Source of the DNA: an uncultured Prevotella sp.
GTDB lineage: Bacteria > Bacteroidota > Bacteroidia > Bacteroidales > Bacteroidaceae
Assembly: GCA_947169185.1 (NCBI GenBank)
Contig: CAMVOS010000019.1
Span: 1-47,595, forward strand
DNA: 47,595 nucleotides
Direction of reading: 5' to 3'
Translations under genes and position numbers: made by a program
Shown here: positions 1 through 9,196 of the stretch, piece by piece
How the letters are laid out: every line of letters starts with the position of its first letter
How positions within the stretch are numbered: position 1 is the first letter of the stretch
The notes under the pieces: model-generated
Seen by the model: the letters and a program-made list of their open reading frames with translations, nothing else
Database searches by the model: none
What the model was told of the DNA's origin: nothing

Positions 1-711
1 AAAGGATTCAGCGACATCTTCAAGGAGATGGACGCTGATTTCTTTTGTCTGCAAGAGACCAAAATGCAGGCAGGTCAGCTCGACCTGCAGTTTGAGGGCT
101 ACCGTTCGTATTGGAACTATGCCGACAAGAAAGGCTATTCCGGTACCGCTATTTTCACGAAGCATGAGCCACTGAGCGTTGCCTATGGTATCGGTATCGA
201 CGAACACGACCATGAGGGCCGCGTCATCACATTGGAGATGCCCGACTTCTACCTTGTCTGTTGTTACACGCCCAACTCACAGGACGGCCTGAAACGTTTG
301 GACTACCGGATGCAGTGGGAGGACGACTTCCGCCAGTATCTCATGTCGTTAGACGCGAAGAAGCCCGTTATCCTTTGTGGCGACCTGAACGTGGCCCACG
401 AAGAGATTGACCTGAAGAATCCCAAGACCAACCGCATGAATGCAGGCTTCACCGATCAGGAGCGCGAGAAGTTCAGCACTCTACTGAATAGTGGCTTCAT
501 CGACACGTTCCGCACGCTCTACCCTGAACAAGTGACGTATTCGTGGTGGTCGTACCGCTTCCAAGCGCGTCAGAAGAACGCTGGCTGGCGCATCGACTAC
601 TTTGTCACCTCCGAGCGTCTACAACCACAGATTCAGGATGCCAAAATCCACACCGACATTCTCGGCTCCGACCACTGCCCCGTCGAACTATTGCTGAATT
701 TGCCATCATGA
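1..711 (+). CDS. xth: Exodeoxyribonuclease III, 5'-truncated by the window
   Basis: Endonuclease/exonuclease/phosphatase-fold DNA repair enzyme that cuts 5' of abasic sites and degrades 3' ends. The frame is open from base 1, so the true start lies upstream and about 30-40 N-terminal residues are missing; the first in-frame ATG at 28 is internal. Family motifs visible are LQETK (metal-binding Glu), [12 protein letters not shown] (catalytic Asp/Asn pair), WWSYR and the C-terminal GSDHCPVEL with the catalytic His. The length and all these motifs fit the ExoA/Xth family, so the enzyme should be intact. No terminator is obvious after the stop. The identification is secure; only the N-terminus is unseen. 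Confidence 0.95.
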   Translation, partial: KGFSDIFKEMDADFFCLQETKMQAGQLDLQFEGYRSYWNYADKKGYSGTAIFTKHEPLSVAYGIGIDEHDHEGRVITLEMPDFYLVCCYTPNSQDGLKRLDYRMQWEDDFRQYLMSLDAKKPVILCGDLNVAHEEIDLKNPKTNRMNAGFTDQEREKFSTLLNSGFIDTFRTLYPEQVTYSWWSYRFQARQKNAGWRIDYFVTSERLQPQIQDAKIHTDILGSDHCPVELLLNLPS

Positions 712-793
712 ATGCTCCAAACAGAAGGGTTTCTGAAGGTTTAAAAAAACACAAAAAACGGGGGTAAACGATACAACGAGTGGAGAAAAGACG

Positions 794-801
794 TAAATTT
801 G
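794..801 (+). promoter_or_regulatory. -7 box TAAATTTG upstream of the Ala-rich lipoprotein
   Basis: The box matches the Bacteroidetes consensus TAnnTTTG and lies about 58 bases before the ATG at 860. It is flanked by GACG and CGTC, giving an imperfect dyad over 790-805. No convincing -33 element is seen. Confidence 0.5.
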
Positions 802-859
802 CGTCGGTTTTTGAGAGACCGCTAAACATTATTATTAATTAAAGGAGAAAGAAAAAACT

Positions 860-1480
860 ATGAAGAAAATCGTGTTTGCAGTGATGGCTATGGTTGCCAT
901 CGGATTCACAGCATCGTGTGGTAACAAGACTCAGCAGAGCGACCTCGTCGTTGACTCTACCGCTATCGTCGACTCACTGGCCAGTGCAGCTGCCCAGACG
1001 GACATCGATGCCATCAGCGCATTGTTTGAGGCTGGTGATGCTACCAAGTTGCAGGAGGCTTTGGCTACGGTGAAGGAGAAGATTGCCACTCTGATCAAGG
1101 AGAACCCCGAAGTAGCTAAGGAGTATGTTGCCAAGGTTCAGGACTTCCTGAAGGAGAATGCCGACAAGGTAAAGGCTGTCGTAGGCGACAATGCTGCCGC
1201 TGCCACCGCTTTGAGTGCTATCACAGAGACTGAACCCGCTGACATCGTGAACGGATTCCTGAGCTCGGTAGGCGATGCTGCCACAGAAGCCAAGGACGCT
1301 GCTGTCGATGCTGCCAACAATGCCAAGGACGCTGCCGTTGACGCTGCCAACCAAAAGGTTGACGAGGCCAAGAAGGCTGTTGAGGACAAGGCTAACGAGG
1401 CTAAGGACGCTGCCAAGCAGAAGGCCAACGACGCCATCGACAATGCCGCCAAGGATGTCAAGAAAGGCTTGGGACTGTAA
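860..1480 (+). CDS. Ala/Lys-rich amphipathic-helix lipoprotein
   Basis: Predicted lipoprotein of 206 residues. A hydrophobic signal peptide ends in a lipobox (FTASC), with the lipidated Cys at about residue 20. The mature protein is almost entirely helix-forming Ala, Lys, Asp and Glu. From about residue 137 an 11-residue-like period (AKDAAVDAAN and variants) runs nearly to the C-terminus, as in LEA-like or apolipoprotein-like amphipathic helices. No catalytic motif is visible. It stands alone between two promoters, so it is probably monocistronic. A structural role in the cell envelope is a guess from composition; the family is not recognised. Confidence 0.8.
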   Translation: MKKIVFAVMAMVAIGFTASCGNKTQQSDLVVDSTAIVDSLASAAAQTDIDAISALFEAGDATKLQEALATVKEKIATLIKENPEVAKEYVAKVQDFLKENADKVKAVVGDNAAAATALSAITETEPADIVNGFLSSVGDAATEAKDAAVDAANNAKDAAVDAANQKVDEAKKAVEDKANEAKDAAKQKANDAIDNAAKDVKKGLGL

Positions 1481-1595
1481 GCTTGTGAAAGTGATAATTG
1501 GCGTTTGTGACAAATGTGACAAATGACAATTCAGATTTTCGCTGAATAAAATGGCCGGTTCGCTGAAAATATTTCGCGGGCCGGTTTTTTCGTCC

Positions 1596-1603
1596 TATCT
1601 TTG
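1596..1603 (+). promoter_or_regulatory. -7 box TATCTTTG for the Cthe_2159-type operon
   Basis: A perfect TAnnTTTG box about 45 bases before the ATG at 1648. The bases before it (1550-1590) hold two direct copies of GGCCGGTT, the second followed by a run of six T. This may include a terminator for the upstream lipoprotein gene, but no clean hairpin stem could be drawn. Confidence 0.6.
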
Positions 1604-1647
1604 CAACAAAATAAAAGAACAAGAAGTATTACTAAAACGCAAAGATT

Positions 1648-3423
1648 ATGAAAAGGATGACCATTCAGACAATGCTCGCAGCATTGCTCATAGCGACAAC
1701 AGCATGTTCCACGGACAGCGCATTGGACAACTTTCCATTCAATCCCGGAGGCGAAATGGGAGGCAGTGGCGGTTCTACAGCCGGTAGCGGTGAATTGCTG
1801 ACCTTCGGCGTCAACATCGACAAGACCACCGCAGAACCCACCGAAGCAGCTACGGCCACCTATCCGGAGGCCTCCGATGCCATCAGCCAGAACACGTTTG
1901 CCACAATCGTCAACATCGACATGTCGGCTCCCACAGCCAAAGAAGAGAACGGCGTCACCATCACTGTTGACGGCAACGACGTGACAGCCAGTCATGGCTC
2001 GACGGAAGGTGTCTGCTACGTGGTGACGGGCACGACGACGGACGGTTCGCTGACCATCGACGGCAAGACCGACTACGAGCTGAACCTGAACAACGCCAAT
2101 ATCACCAACACGCGCAGCACGGCCCTCGACCTGCAGAGCAAGCAGAAAGCCTTCGTCGTACTGACGGGTAGCAACAAGCTGACTGACGGTACCACAGCCG
2201 ACGACAGCCATAAGGGTGCCATCTTCGGCAAAGGCAAGCTGCTGTTCAGCGGTACGGGCGCTTTGGAGGTCTATGGCACGTACAACAACGGCATCCACGG
2301 CAAGGGCAATATCGTGTTCGACAAAGGCGTTAACGTGTATGTCAACTCGACTGCCAATCACGGCATCAAGGCCGGCGACGACCTGCACATCAACGGCGGC
2401 ATCCTGAACGTCGAAGTATCTGCTCCGGGCGCCAAAGGCATCAATGTCGACACCAACGTCTACATCAACGGAGGCCGCACGACCGTCGTCAGCACCAGCA
2501 ATGGCGAGTGGGATACGGAGGACTTGGAAACGAAAGCATCGGCAGGCATTGCCAGCGACTCCATCATCACCATCAATGGCGGCGAAATCTACCTGAAGTC
2601 GACCGGTAGCGGCGGCAAGGGTCTGAAAGCCGACTGGGAGGGTTACATCAACGGCGGCAAGATACGCATCATCACCACAGGCGGCCTCTACTATAGCAAC
2701 GGCTCATCAGAAAGCCACAACTACACAGGCAATACCGACAACCTGGACGATGCCTACACATCGTCGCCAAAAGGCATCAAGATTGGTACGAAGGGCGAGC
2801 ATGGTGTGCTGGACATTACCGGTGGCGACATCATGGTACGCACCACAGGCAACAATGCCGAGGGCATCGAGTCGAAGGGTACGCTGACCGTCAGCAACGG
2901 CACGGTCATGGTATCGGCACACGACGACGGTATCAACTCTTCAGGCGACCTGACCATCAGCGGTGGTACGGTAGTGACCGTAGGTACCAACAACGACGGC
3001 ATTGACGCCAACGGCAACATGTATCTGAAGGGCGGTACGCTCATCGCTATGGGTGCAGGCGGTGCAGAAGCCGGCATCGACATCAACGAGGAAAAGAGAT
3101 TGTACATCAGCGGCGGTAGCATCTTCGGCATCGGCGGACGCGTAGACGGTTCTCTTGGCAGCACCACGCAGGGCATCGTCAACACGACAGGTTCCGTATC
3201 GGCCAACAGTACCGTCACCATCAGCAACGGCTCGACCACGCTGGCTTCGTTCACCCTACCCCCCTACTCGTACAACAACGGCACCATTCTGGTCAGCGCG
3301 CCCGGCATGAACAGTGGCAGCAGCTACACGCTGAATCTCGGATCGCAGTCGCAGACCGTTACAGCCACCAACACCATCAGCAGCGGTATGGGCGGTGGAA
3401 TGCCTGGCGGACGTCCTTGGTAA
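1648..3423 (+). CDS. Carbohydrate-binding beta-helix lipoprotein (Cthe_2159/DUF4353 type)
   Basis: Surface or periplasmic lipoprotein of 591 residues. The signal peptide ends in a lipobox (ATTACS), with Cys at about 20. From about residue 90 the protein is a ladder of short repeats, INGG followed by a polar strand and then GI, typical of the right-handed beta-helix of the Cthe_2159 carbohydrate-binding family. Founding members of that family bind cellulose or pectin-like acidic sugars and calcium. Many Asp/Asn/Gly turns (NNDGIDANG, DDGINSSGD) could bind calcium. The C-terminus ends in a Gly/Met-rich tail. The gene heads a tight operon (17-26 bases to the next ATG) with a small secreted protein, a paralogue and a LytS/LytTR pair. 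Substrate is unknown; an adhesin is as likely as an enzyme. Confidence 0.85.
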   Translation: MKRMTIQTMLAALLIATTACSTDSALDNFPFNPGGEMGGSGGSTAGSGELLTFGVNIDKTTAEPTEAATATYPEASDAISQNTFATIVNIDMSAPTAKEENGVTITVDGNDVTASHGSTEGVCYVVTGTTTDGSLTIDGKTDYELNLNNANITNTRSTALDLQSKQKAFVVLTGSNKLTDGTTADDSHKGAIFGKGKLLFSGTGALEVYGTYNNGIHGKGNIVFDKGVNVYVNSTANHGIKAGDDLHINGGILNVEVSAPGAKGINVDTNVYINGGRTTVVSTSNGEWDTEDLETKASAGIASDSIITINGGEIYLKSTGSGGKGLKADWEGYINGGKIRIITTGGLYYSNGSSESHNYTGNTDNLDDAYTSSPKGIKIGTKGEHGVLDITGGDIMVRTTGNNAEGIESKGTLTVSNGTVMVSAHDDGINSSGDLTISGGTVVTVGTNNDGIDANGNMYLKGGTLIAMGAGGAEAGIDINEEKRLYISGGSIFGIGGRVDGSLGSTTQGIVNTTGSVSANSTVTISNGSTTLASFTLPPYSYNNGTILVSAPGMNSGSSYTLNLGSQSQTVTATNTISSGMGGGMPGGRPW

Positions 3424-3449
3424 TTTGAGAACATATAAAAATGATAGAT

Positions 3450-3836
3450 ATGAAAAAAACAATGATTCTTACGCTGCTCTGTGCCCTCTGTATGGGAGCA
3501 CAGGCAGCTGACTACAACTACCTGCTGTTTACGCTGAGCGACGGTAGCGAGCAGGCCATTGTGGCCACCAACATCAACATCACGTTCACGGACGGCAACC
3601 TCGTGGCAACAACAGCCGACGAGACACTGGCCACCATCCCTCTCGCTTCACTGCAGAAGATGCAGTTCTCGGAAACCGACGCGACAGGCATCAGTGCCCT
3701 GCCGCTGGACAGCAACGACGACATCAAGGCCATCTACGACCTTCAAGGCCGCATGATGCCACTCGACACGCAACTGCCTAAAGGCACGTACATTCTGAAA
3801 ACCAGCAGTCGAACCATTAAAGTGTTTGTGAAATGA
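3450..3836 (+). CDS. Small secreted protein with Por-type C-terminal motif
   Basis: About 128 residues from the ATG at 3450, chosen because it directly precedes a clean signal peptide (MKKTMILTLLCALCMGAQA). An alternative ATG at 3441 adds three residues. The C-terminal part (IYDLQGRM, then LPKGTYILK, then a basic end KVFVK) has the YDLxGR...GxYilk pattern of type IX secretion-type sorting domains common in Prevotella, so outer-surface delivery is likely. The middle is a short beta-rich segment with no known catalytic motif. The stop overlaps the next start (ATGA), so translation is coupled to the second Cthe_2159-type protein. Function is unknown; an assembly or anchoring partner is one possibility. 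Confidence 0.75.
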   Translation: MKKTMILTLLCALCMGAQAADYNYLLFTLSDGSEQAIVATNINITFTDGNLVATTADETLATIPLASLQKMQFSETDATGISALPLDSNDDIKAIYDLQGRMMPLDTQLPKGTYILKTSSRTIKVFVK

Positions 3837-5851
3837 AGAAGATGCTCTATACTTTGGCCTTCGTGCTGGTCGGAATGACGGCACAGGCTCAGACCTTGAA
3901 CGTCAGCGTAGGCAGCGTGACCGACCTGTTTCCTGCCTCACAGACTGGCGAGATGACATTCACTGCCGGTACGCAGATGACCATCATGGGCAAGACCTAC
4001 GACATCAGCGAGATAGGCAAGATGTGGACCGACAATACGAAGGTCAGCGACAACGAGGTGAACGTCGTCTATAGTGACGGTGCTGCATCGGTCTTCGTAG
4101 CCGGTAACATTGCACAATATATCACAGCAACGGTCAGTGGTGCCCACGTCACCATCACACAGAGCGACGCCATCACTAACGACCTCATCAAGGACGGCAC
4201 ATTTTCAGAGATAACATACAACCTCAGCGGCACCAGCACCGACGGCTCATTGACCCTCGGCGGTTCGGCCAAGTGTACGGTAGCCATGAACGGTCTGGAA
4301 CTGACGAACCCCAATGGCGCGCCCATCAATATCACCAACGGTAAGCGCATCGAACTTAGCGTGAAGAAAAATAGCACCAACACACTGAAGGACGGCGAGG
4401 CGAGTACCGCCAAGGCTTGTCTCTACTGCAAGGGACATCTGGAGCTGAAGGGTAAGGGCACGCTGAACGTCTATGCCTACGGCAGTGCGGCTCACGGCAT
4501 CAAGAGCGGCGACTACACTGAGATGAAGAACTGTACAGTAAATATCCAGGCAGCCACAAAGGACGGTCTGTCATGTAACGAATACTTCCTGATGGAGAGC
4601 GGTGAGCTGAACATCAGCGGTGTGGGCGACGACGGTATCCAGTGCGACATCGACAACGACGAGGGTACCCCCATTGCTGCCAGCGATGCTGACGAGGGAG
4701 GCCACGAGGATGAAGACACGGGTAACATCTATCTGGAGGGCGGTACCATCAACATCACCGTCACAGCCGATGCTGCCAAAGGCATCAACAGCGAGGGCGA
4801 CATGACGATATCTGGCGACGAGACGGCCATCACCATCACGACAAGCGGTGGCGGTGTGTGGGACAGCAGCAAAAAGAAGACCAAGTCATCGGCCTGTCTG
4901 AGTGCCGACGGAAACATGACCATCAGCGGTGGTACGCTTAACCTGATCAGTACGGGTGCAGGCGGCAAGGGCATTAGTGTCGACGGAACATTCACGCTGA
5001 ATGGAGGTTCCACGGACATCAAGACATCGGGTAACGCCGTAGGTGCCTCGTCGAACGGAACATTGACCGTTGTCACCAACTCGCGAGATCTCGACCGTTA
5101 TGACAGCGACTATAAGTCGTCGCCAAAGGGCGTCAAGGTCGATGGTGCCATTGTCATCAACGACGGTATCATCAAGGTGGCCACGACGGGCGCAGGCGGC
5201 GAGGGCATCGAGTCGAAGACCAGCATCGTGTTCAACGGTGGCCAGACCATCGTCAGCTCATCGGACGACGGCATCAACGCCTCGTACAACACCACGACCA
5301 ACGGCTCTGGCGACATGACAGTCAACGGTGGATACATCTACGTCATCTCCTCTGGCAACGATGCGATGGACTCTAATGGCAACTTCTACGTCAAGGGTGG
5401 CTTCATCTATGCCGTCGGTACGGGCAGTCCTGAGAAATCGCTCGACGCCAACACCGAGGAGGGCAAGAAACTCTACATCTCGGGCGGTACGCTGATAGCC
5501 ATCGGCGACTTAGAGAGTGGTGCTCAGATATCGAACGGCACCTGCAAGTCAACCACATCATGGAATAAGGATAGCTGGTATGCCCTGTATAACGGCAGCA
5601 CGCTGGCAGCTGCCTTCAAGACGCCATCATCAACAGGCACCAATAGCGGTGGCGGCGGTGGACGTCCCGGTTGGGGTAGCAGCAACAGTTCCCTGAAACT
5701 CATCGTCTATACCTCGTCGACACCAACGCTGAAGTCGGGTGTCACCGTCAGCGACGGAACAGCTATGCTCGACGGAATGGTGAACATCGGTGGCACCATC
5801 AGCAACGGCACCAACGTCACGCTCAGCAACTATACCAGCAGCGGGCACTGA
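3833..5851 (+). CDS. Second Cthe_2159-type beta-helix protein
   Basis: Exported protein of 672 residues with a signal peptide ending in AQAQ and no lipobox Cys, unlike its paralogue upstream. The body repeats the same INGG / GI / SGG ladder, and several stretches match the upstream protein closely, notably SSPKG followed by GGEGIESK, and SSDDGINAS. The pair therefore looks like an old duplication. An acidic insert (DADEGGHEDEDTG, about residue 285) interrupts the ladder. A Gly-rich segment near residue 605 precedes a terminal beta segment. The gene overlaps the preceding stop by four bases. Probable role is binding surface or cell-wall polysaccharide; catalytic activity is not evident. Confidence 0.83.
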   Translation: MKKMLYTLAFVLVGMTAQAQTLNVSVGSVTDLFPASQTGEMTFTAGTQMTIMGKTYDISEIGKMWTDNTKVSDNEVNVVYSDGAASVFVAGNIAQYITATVSGAHVTITQSDAITNDLIKDGTFSEITYNLSGTSTDGSLTLGGSAKCTVAMNGLELTNPNGAPINITNGKRIELSVKKNSTNTLKDGEASTAKACLYCKGHLELKGKGTLNVYAYGSAAHGIKSGDYTEMKNCTVNIQAATKDGLSCNEYFLMESGELNISGVGDDGIQCDIDNDEGTPIAASDADEGGHEDEDTGNIYLEGGTINITVTADAAKGINSEGDMTISGDETAITITTSGGGVWDSSKKKTKSSACLSADGNMTISGGTLNLISTGAGGKGISVDGTFTLNGGSTDIKTSGNAVGASSNGTLTVVTNSRDLDRYDSDYKSSPKGVKVDGAIVINDGIIKVATTGAGGEGIESKTSIVFNGGQTIVSSSDDGINASYNTTTNGSGDMTVNGGYIYVISSGNDAMDSNGNFYVKGGFIYAVGTGSPEKSLDANTEEGKKLYISGGTLIAIGDLESGAQISNGTCKSTTSWNKDSWYALYNGSTLAAAFKTPSSTGTNSGGGGGRPGWGSSNSSLKLIVYTSSTPTLKSGVTVSDGTAMLDGMVNIGGTISNGTNVTLSNYTSSGH

Positions 5852-5895
5852 TTAGACAAACGGCGAACACAATAAAAACGAAACATCTGCGTTTT

Positions 5896-7071
5896 ATGTA
5901 TTGGATGCAGAATCAGTCAAAATACGAAAATACGGCTTACATGGTGCTGTGGGGAATACTCTTCGCAGCACCTGTACTTAGCCTATATGTGCGAACTATC
6001 AGCGACACGTCGATAGAATTCAACTGGGCAGAAGTGCTGATGGTGTGGCGTCATTTTGCCGTCTATCTGCTTATCTTCCTGATTCACAACTTCCTGCTCG
6101 CACCATTATTGGTACATCGCAACAAACGCTGGCTCTATGCGGTATTGACGCTCTGCATGATAGGATTGTTTACTGTCTATCAATGTAATAGCCACCCAGA
6201 CCGCATGCACAGACGCCATCAGCACGCTATGGAGCAGAGAGACCTGGAACCGATGGAGCAGAGAGAGCCAAAGCCTATGGAGCAGAGAGAGCCTGACCAC
6301 ATGGACAGAGACTTCGACCACCAGCCCCCTCCTGAGTTCAGAGGCAGGCGGATGGGAAAGAAACCTCCCGTATTCATTGGTGAACGCGACATTGTGGCCA
6401 TCATCGTCCTTGTCCTGATGTGTGGCATGAACCTCGGCATCAAGCTCTATTTCCGCACACGCAACGACCACAAGCGCTTGCTGGCACTGGAGAAGGAGAA
6501 TCTGGAGCAACAGCTGGAATATCTGCGCTATCAGATTAATCCGCACTTCTTCATGAACACGCTGAACAACATCCATGCCTTGGTGGACATCGACCCAGAG
6601 AAGGCTAAGGATACGATACTGGAGCTGTCGAAGATGATGCGCTTTGTGCTGTATGAAGGCGACAAGAAGGGTGTACCCCTCTCGCGCGAGTTCGACTTCA
6701 TCCGCAACTATATCACACTGATGAAGCTGCGCTATACCGACAAAGTAAAAATCAGCGTTGATCTGCCCGTAGAAGTCCCCGACCGTCAGATTCCACCCCT
6801 GATGCTCATCACGTTCATCGAGAACGCCTTCAAGCATGGCATCTCGTATCAGCATGAGTCGTTCATCAATGTCAAGGTAGACATCGAGAGCGCCAAACTG
6901 CGATTCTCTTGCCGCAACTCAAAGGCCGACAAGCCCAACGAAGAAAAAGGCGGTGTCGGTTTACAAAATGTCAAACAACGATTAAACTTACTCTATGACG
7001 ATAACTATACGCTAAATATTCAAGACGAAGCAGACGTCTATAATGTTGAACTAACAATACCGCTGACATGA
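5896..7071 (+). CDS. LytS-type sensor histidine kinase
   Basis: 391-residue kinase of the His_kinase (PF06580) class. Four membrane segments are visible (about 14-32, 52-72, 79-96, 165-186). The loop between segments 3 and 4 (about 98-160), predicted periplasmic, is rich in His, Met, Arg and acidic residues and carries an octapeptide repeat starting MEQR at 112, 120 and 128. The kinase part has the phospho-acceptor His at about 217 (INPHFFMNTLNN), an N box (FIENAFKHG) and a G box (GVGLQNVKQRL). It starts 44 bases after the beta-helix gene without a visible new promoter, and its stop overlaps the regulator start (ATGA). It probably senses a surface or ionic signal and controls the upstream operon; that link is inference. 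Confidence 0.92.
   Translation: MYWMQNQSKYENTAYMVLWGILFAAPVLSLYVRTISDTSIEFNWAEVLMVWRHFAVYLLIFLIHNFLLAPLLVHRNKRWLYAVLTLCMIGLFTVYQCNSHPDRMHRRHQHAMEQRDLEPMEQREPKPMEQREPDHMDRDFDHQPPPEFRGRRMGKKPPVFIGERDIVAIIVLVLMCGMNLGIKLYFRTRNDHKRLLALEKENLEQQLEYLRYQINPHFFMNTLNNIHALVDIDPEKAKDTILELSKMMRFVLYEGDKKGVPLSREFDFIRNYITLMKLRYTDKVKISVDLPVEVPDRQIPPLMLITFIENAFKHGISYQHESFINVKVDIESAKLRFSCRNSKADKPNEEKGGVGLQNVKQRLNLLYDDNYTLNIQDEADVYNVELTIPLT
6229..6300 (+). repeat. 24-nt tandem repeat coding MEQR octapeptides
   Basis: Three in-frame copies of ATGGAGCAGAGAG followed by a variable part, period 24 nt, code the Met/Glu/Arg-rich loop of the sensor kinase. Confidence 0.85.
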
Positions 7072-7832
7072 TACGTTGCATGGCCATTGACGACGAGCCC
7101 TTAGCGCTCCAACAGATAGTAGCCTACATAGGCAAGATACCCTTCTTGGAACTCGCTGCCCAGTGCCAGAGTGCCGTAGAGGCAAAAGCATTTCTGGAAC
7201 AAGACACGGTGGACGCCATCTTCTGCGACATCAACATGCCCGACCTCAACGGCATGGACTTTGTCAAGTCGCTGGTCACCCCACCCCTCGTCGTCTTCAC
7301 CACAGCTTACTCAGAGTATGCCGTAGAGGGCTTCCGTGTCAATGCCGTCGACTATCTGCTGAAACCCTTTGGCCTGCAGGACTTCCAGCGTGCGGCAAAT
7401 CGCATACAAGAGAGGTTAGAGGTACGAGATAAGAGGTTAGAGAATACTCAGAGCCAAGACATTTCTCCCTCCTCCTTCCTCCCTCCACCCTCCTCCGAAA
7501 ACGACGATGTCGTTTTCTTAAAAACCGAATACCGCATCGTCAAGGTCAGCATCAGCGACATCCGCTACGTCGAGGCCATGAGCGAGTATCTGAAGGTGCA
7601 TCTGGAGAGTGAACCCAAACCCATCATCACCCTGCTATCGATGAAGAAGATGGAAGAGCGTCTGCCCGACTATTTTATGCGCATCCATCGTTCGTATATC
7701 GTCAATCTCACTAAGATTCAGGAGGTCAACAAGAACCGCATCATCTTGGATGCCGACACCTATCTGCCTATTGGCGACATGTACAAAGATACCTTCCAAG
7801 CCTATTTAGACACAAAATTTCTTGGTAAATAG
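7068..7832 (+). CDS. LytTR-family response regulator
   Basis: 254 residues. The N-terminal receiver domain has the acidic pair D8/D9, phospho-acceptor D54 (FCDINMPDLNG), a conserved Thr (FTTAY) and Lys (LLKPFG). The C-terminal LytTR DNA-binding domain starts at about residue 145 (VVFLKTEYRIVKV) and includes the typical MKKMEERLP and RIHRSYIVNL elements. The linker between them (about 110-143) is low-complexity and coded by short tandem repeats (GAGGTTA-type, then CCTCC-type), so it was probably expanded recently. The ATGA overlap with the kinase implies coupled synthesis. LytTR proteins bind paired direct repeats; no target pair was identified near the operon promoter. Confidence 0.93.
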   Translation: MIRCMAIDDEPLALQQIVAYIGKIPFLELAAQCQSAVEAKAFLEQDTVDAIFCDINMPDLNGMDFVKSLVTPPLVVFTTAYSEYAVEGFRVNAVDYLLKPFGLQDFQRAANRIQERLEVRDKRLENTQSQDISPSSFLPPPSSENDDVVFLKTEYRIVKVSISDIRYVEAMSEYLKVHLESEPKPIITLLSMKKMEERLPDYFMRIHRSYIVNLTKIQEVNKNRIILDADTYLPIGDMYKDTFQAYLDTKFLGK

Positions 7833-7852
7833 CGAAAATGGTTGTATCTTTG
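7822..7852 (+). promoter_or_regulatory. purD promoter (-33 TTG, -7 TATCTTTG)
   Basis: The -7 box TATCTTTG lies at 7845-7852 with TTG at 7822-7824, a 20-base spacer that fits the Bacteroidetes primary sigma factor. The -33 element lies inside the last codons of the LytTR gene. Confidence 0.7.
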
Positions 7853-7885
7853 CAACCGATTTAAGCAACATATACCAAAAAAGAT

Positions 7886-9172
7886 ATGAAAATACTACTG
7901 TTAGGCAGTGGCGGACGTGAGCACGCACTGGCTTGGAAGATTGCTCAGAGTGAGAAGTGTGACAAACTGTATATTGCTCCAGGCAATGCGGGTACGGTCA
8001 ATTGTGGCATCAACATTCCCATCAAGGCTGACGACTTTGAGGTCATCAAGCAATTTGTGGCCGCAGAGGACATCGACATGGTGGTCGTTGGTCCTGAAGA
8101 CCCTCTGGTAAAGGGCATCTACGACGATTTGAAGGCTGACGAGCGCACGAAGAACGTGCCCGTCATTGGTCCCTCGAAGGCTGGTGCCGTACTGGAAGGC
8201 TCTAAGGATTTCGCCAAGGCTTTCATGCAGCGTCACAACATCCCCACCGCAAGCTACCAGACCTTTGACGGAGAGCACTTGCAGGAAGGTTTGGCCTTCT
8301 TGGAAACACTTCAGGCGCCCTACGTACTGAAGGCTGATGGTCTCTGCGCTGGTAAGGGTGTACTCATTCTCCCTACCCTCGACGAGGCCAAAAAGGAGCT
8401 CAAAGAGATGCTGGGTGGTATGTTTGGCAATGCTTCCAGCCGTGTGGTCATCGAGGAGTTCATGAGCGGTATCGAGTGCAGCGTCTTCGTACTGACTGAT
8501 GGCAAGAACTACAAGATTCTGCCCGAGGCCAAGGACTACAAGCGTATTGGCGAACACGACACTGGCTTAAATACAGGTGGCATGGGCTCTGTTTCGCCCG
8601 TACCCTTTGCCACGAAGGATTGGATGCAGAAGGTCGAGGACCGCATCATCCGTCCTACCGTTGAAGGTCTCGCCAAGGATGGTATCGACTATAAAGGCTT
8701 CATCTTCTTCGGACTCATCAACCGTACAAACACGCCTACTGGTGAGGCAGAACCCTACGTCATTGAGTATAACTGTCGCATGGGCGACCCTGAGACGGAG
8801 AGCGTCATGCTTCGTCTGAAAAGCGACATCGTCGACCTGTTTGAGGGCGTAGCTGAAGGCAATCTGGATCAGCGCCAAATTGAGTTCGACCCTCGTGCTG
8901 CCGTCTGCGTCATGCTCGTCAGCGGAGGCTATCCTCAGGCATATAAGAAAGGCTATCCTATCACAGGCATTGACAGTGTTGAGGGCAGTATTGTCTTCCA
9001 TGCAGGTACATCCATGAAGGATAACGAGGTCGTCACCAATGGCGGACGCGTCATTGCCGTTAGCAGCTATGGCAAGGACAAGGCCGAAGCCCTGCAGAAG
9101 TCGTTCGAAGAGGCTCAGAAGATTCAGTTTACCGATAAATATTTCCGTCGCGACATAGGAGCGGACTTGTAG
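7886..9172 (+). CDS. purD: Phosphoribosylamine-glycine ligase
   Basis: GAR synthetase, second step of de novo purine synthesis: joins glycine to phosphoribosylamine using ATP. 428 residues, the normal family length. The N-terminal motif ([15 protein letters not shown]), the ATP-grasp loop (GKGVLI) and the signatures [10 protein letters not shown] and [10 protein letters not shown] are all intact. It has its own promoter and is followed after 24 bases by a membrane-protein gene that could be co-transcribed. No other purine gene is nearby, so it appears isolated, as often in this group. Confidence 0.97.
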   Translation: MKILLLGSGGREHALAWKIAQSEKCDKLYIAPGNAGTVNCGINIPIKADDFEVIKQFVAAEDIDMVVVGPEDPLVKGIYDDLKADERTKNVPVIGPSKAGAVLEGSKDFAKAFMQRHNIPTASYQTFDGEHLQEGLAFLETLQAPYVLKADGLCAGKGVLILPTLDEAKKELKEMLGGMFGNASSRVVIEEFMSGIECSVFVLTDGKNYKILPEAKDYKRIGEHDTGLNTGGMGSVSPVPFATKDWMQKVEDRIIRPTVEGLAKDGIDYKGFIFFGLINRTNTPTGEAEPYVIEYNCRMGDPETESVMLRLKSDIVDLFEGVAEGNLDQRQIEFDPRAAVCVMLVSGGYPQAYKKGYPITGIDSVEGSIVFHAGTSMKDNEVVTNGGRVIAVSSYGKDKAEALQKSFEEAQKIQFTDKYFRRDIGADL

Positions 9173-9196
9173 CACTTCGCTAGTGAAGAGTGAAAA

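Noticed and set aside
1531..2388. 285-codon minus-strand open frame
   Set aside because: It is antisense to the Gly/Asn-rich beta-helix gene, has no start context or family motif, and its Val/Gly/Arg bias is what the complement of that coding DNA gives.
6106..6855. 249-codon minus-strand open frame
   Set aside because: Antisense to the histidine kinase, whose H, N and G boxes are clear on the other strand.
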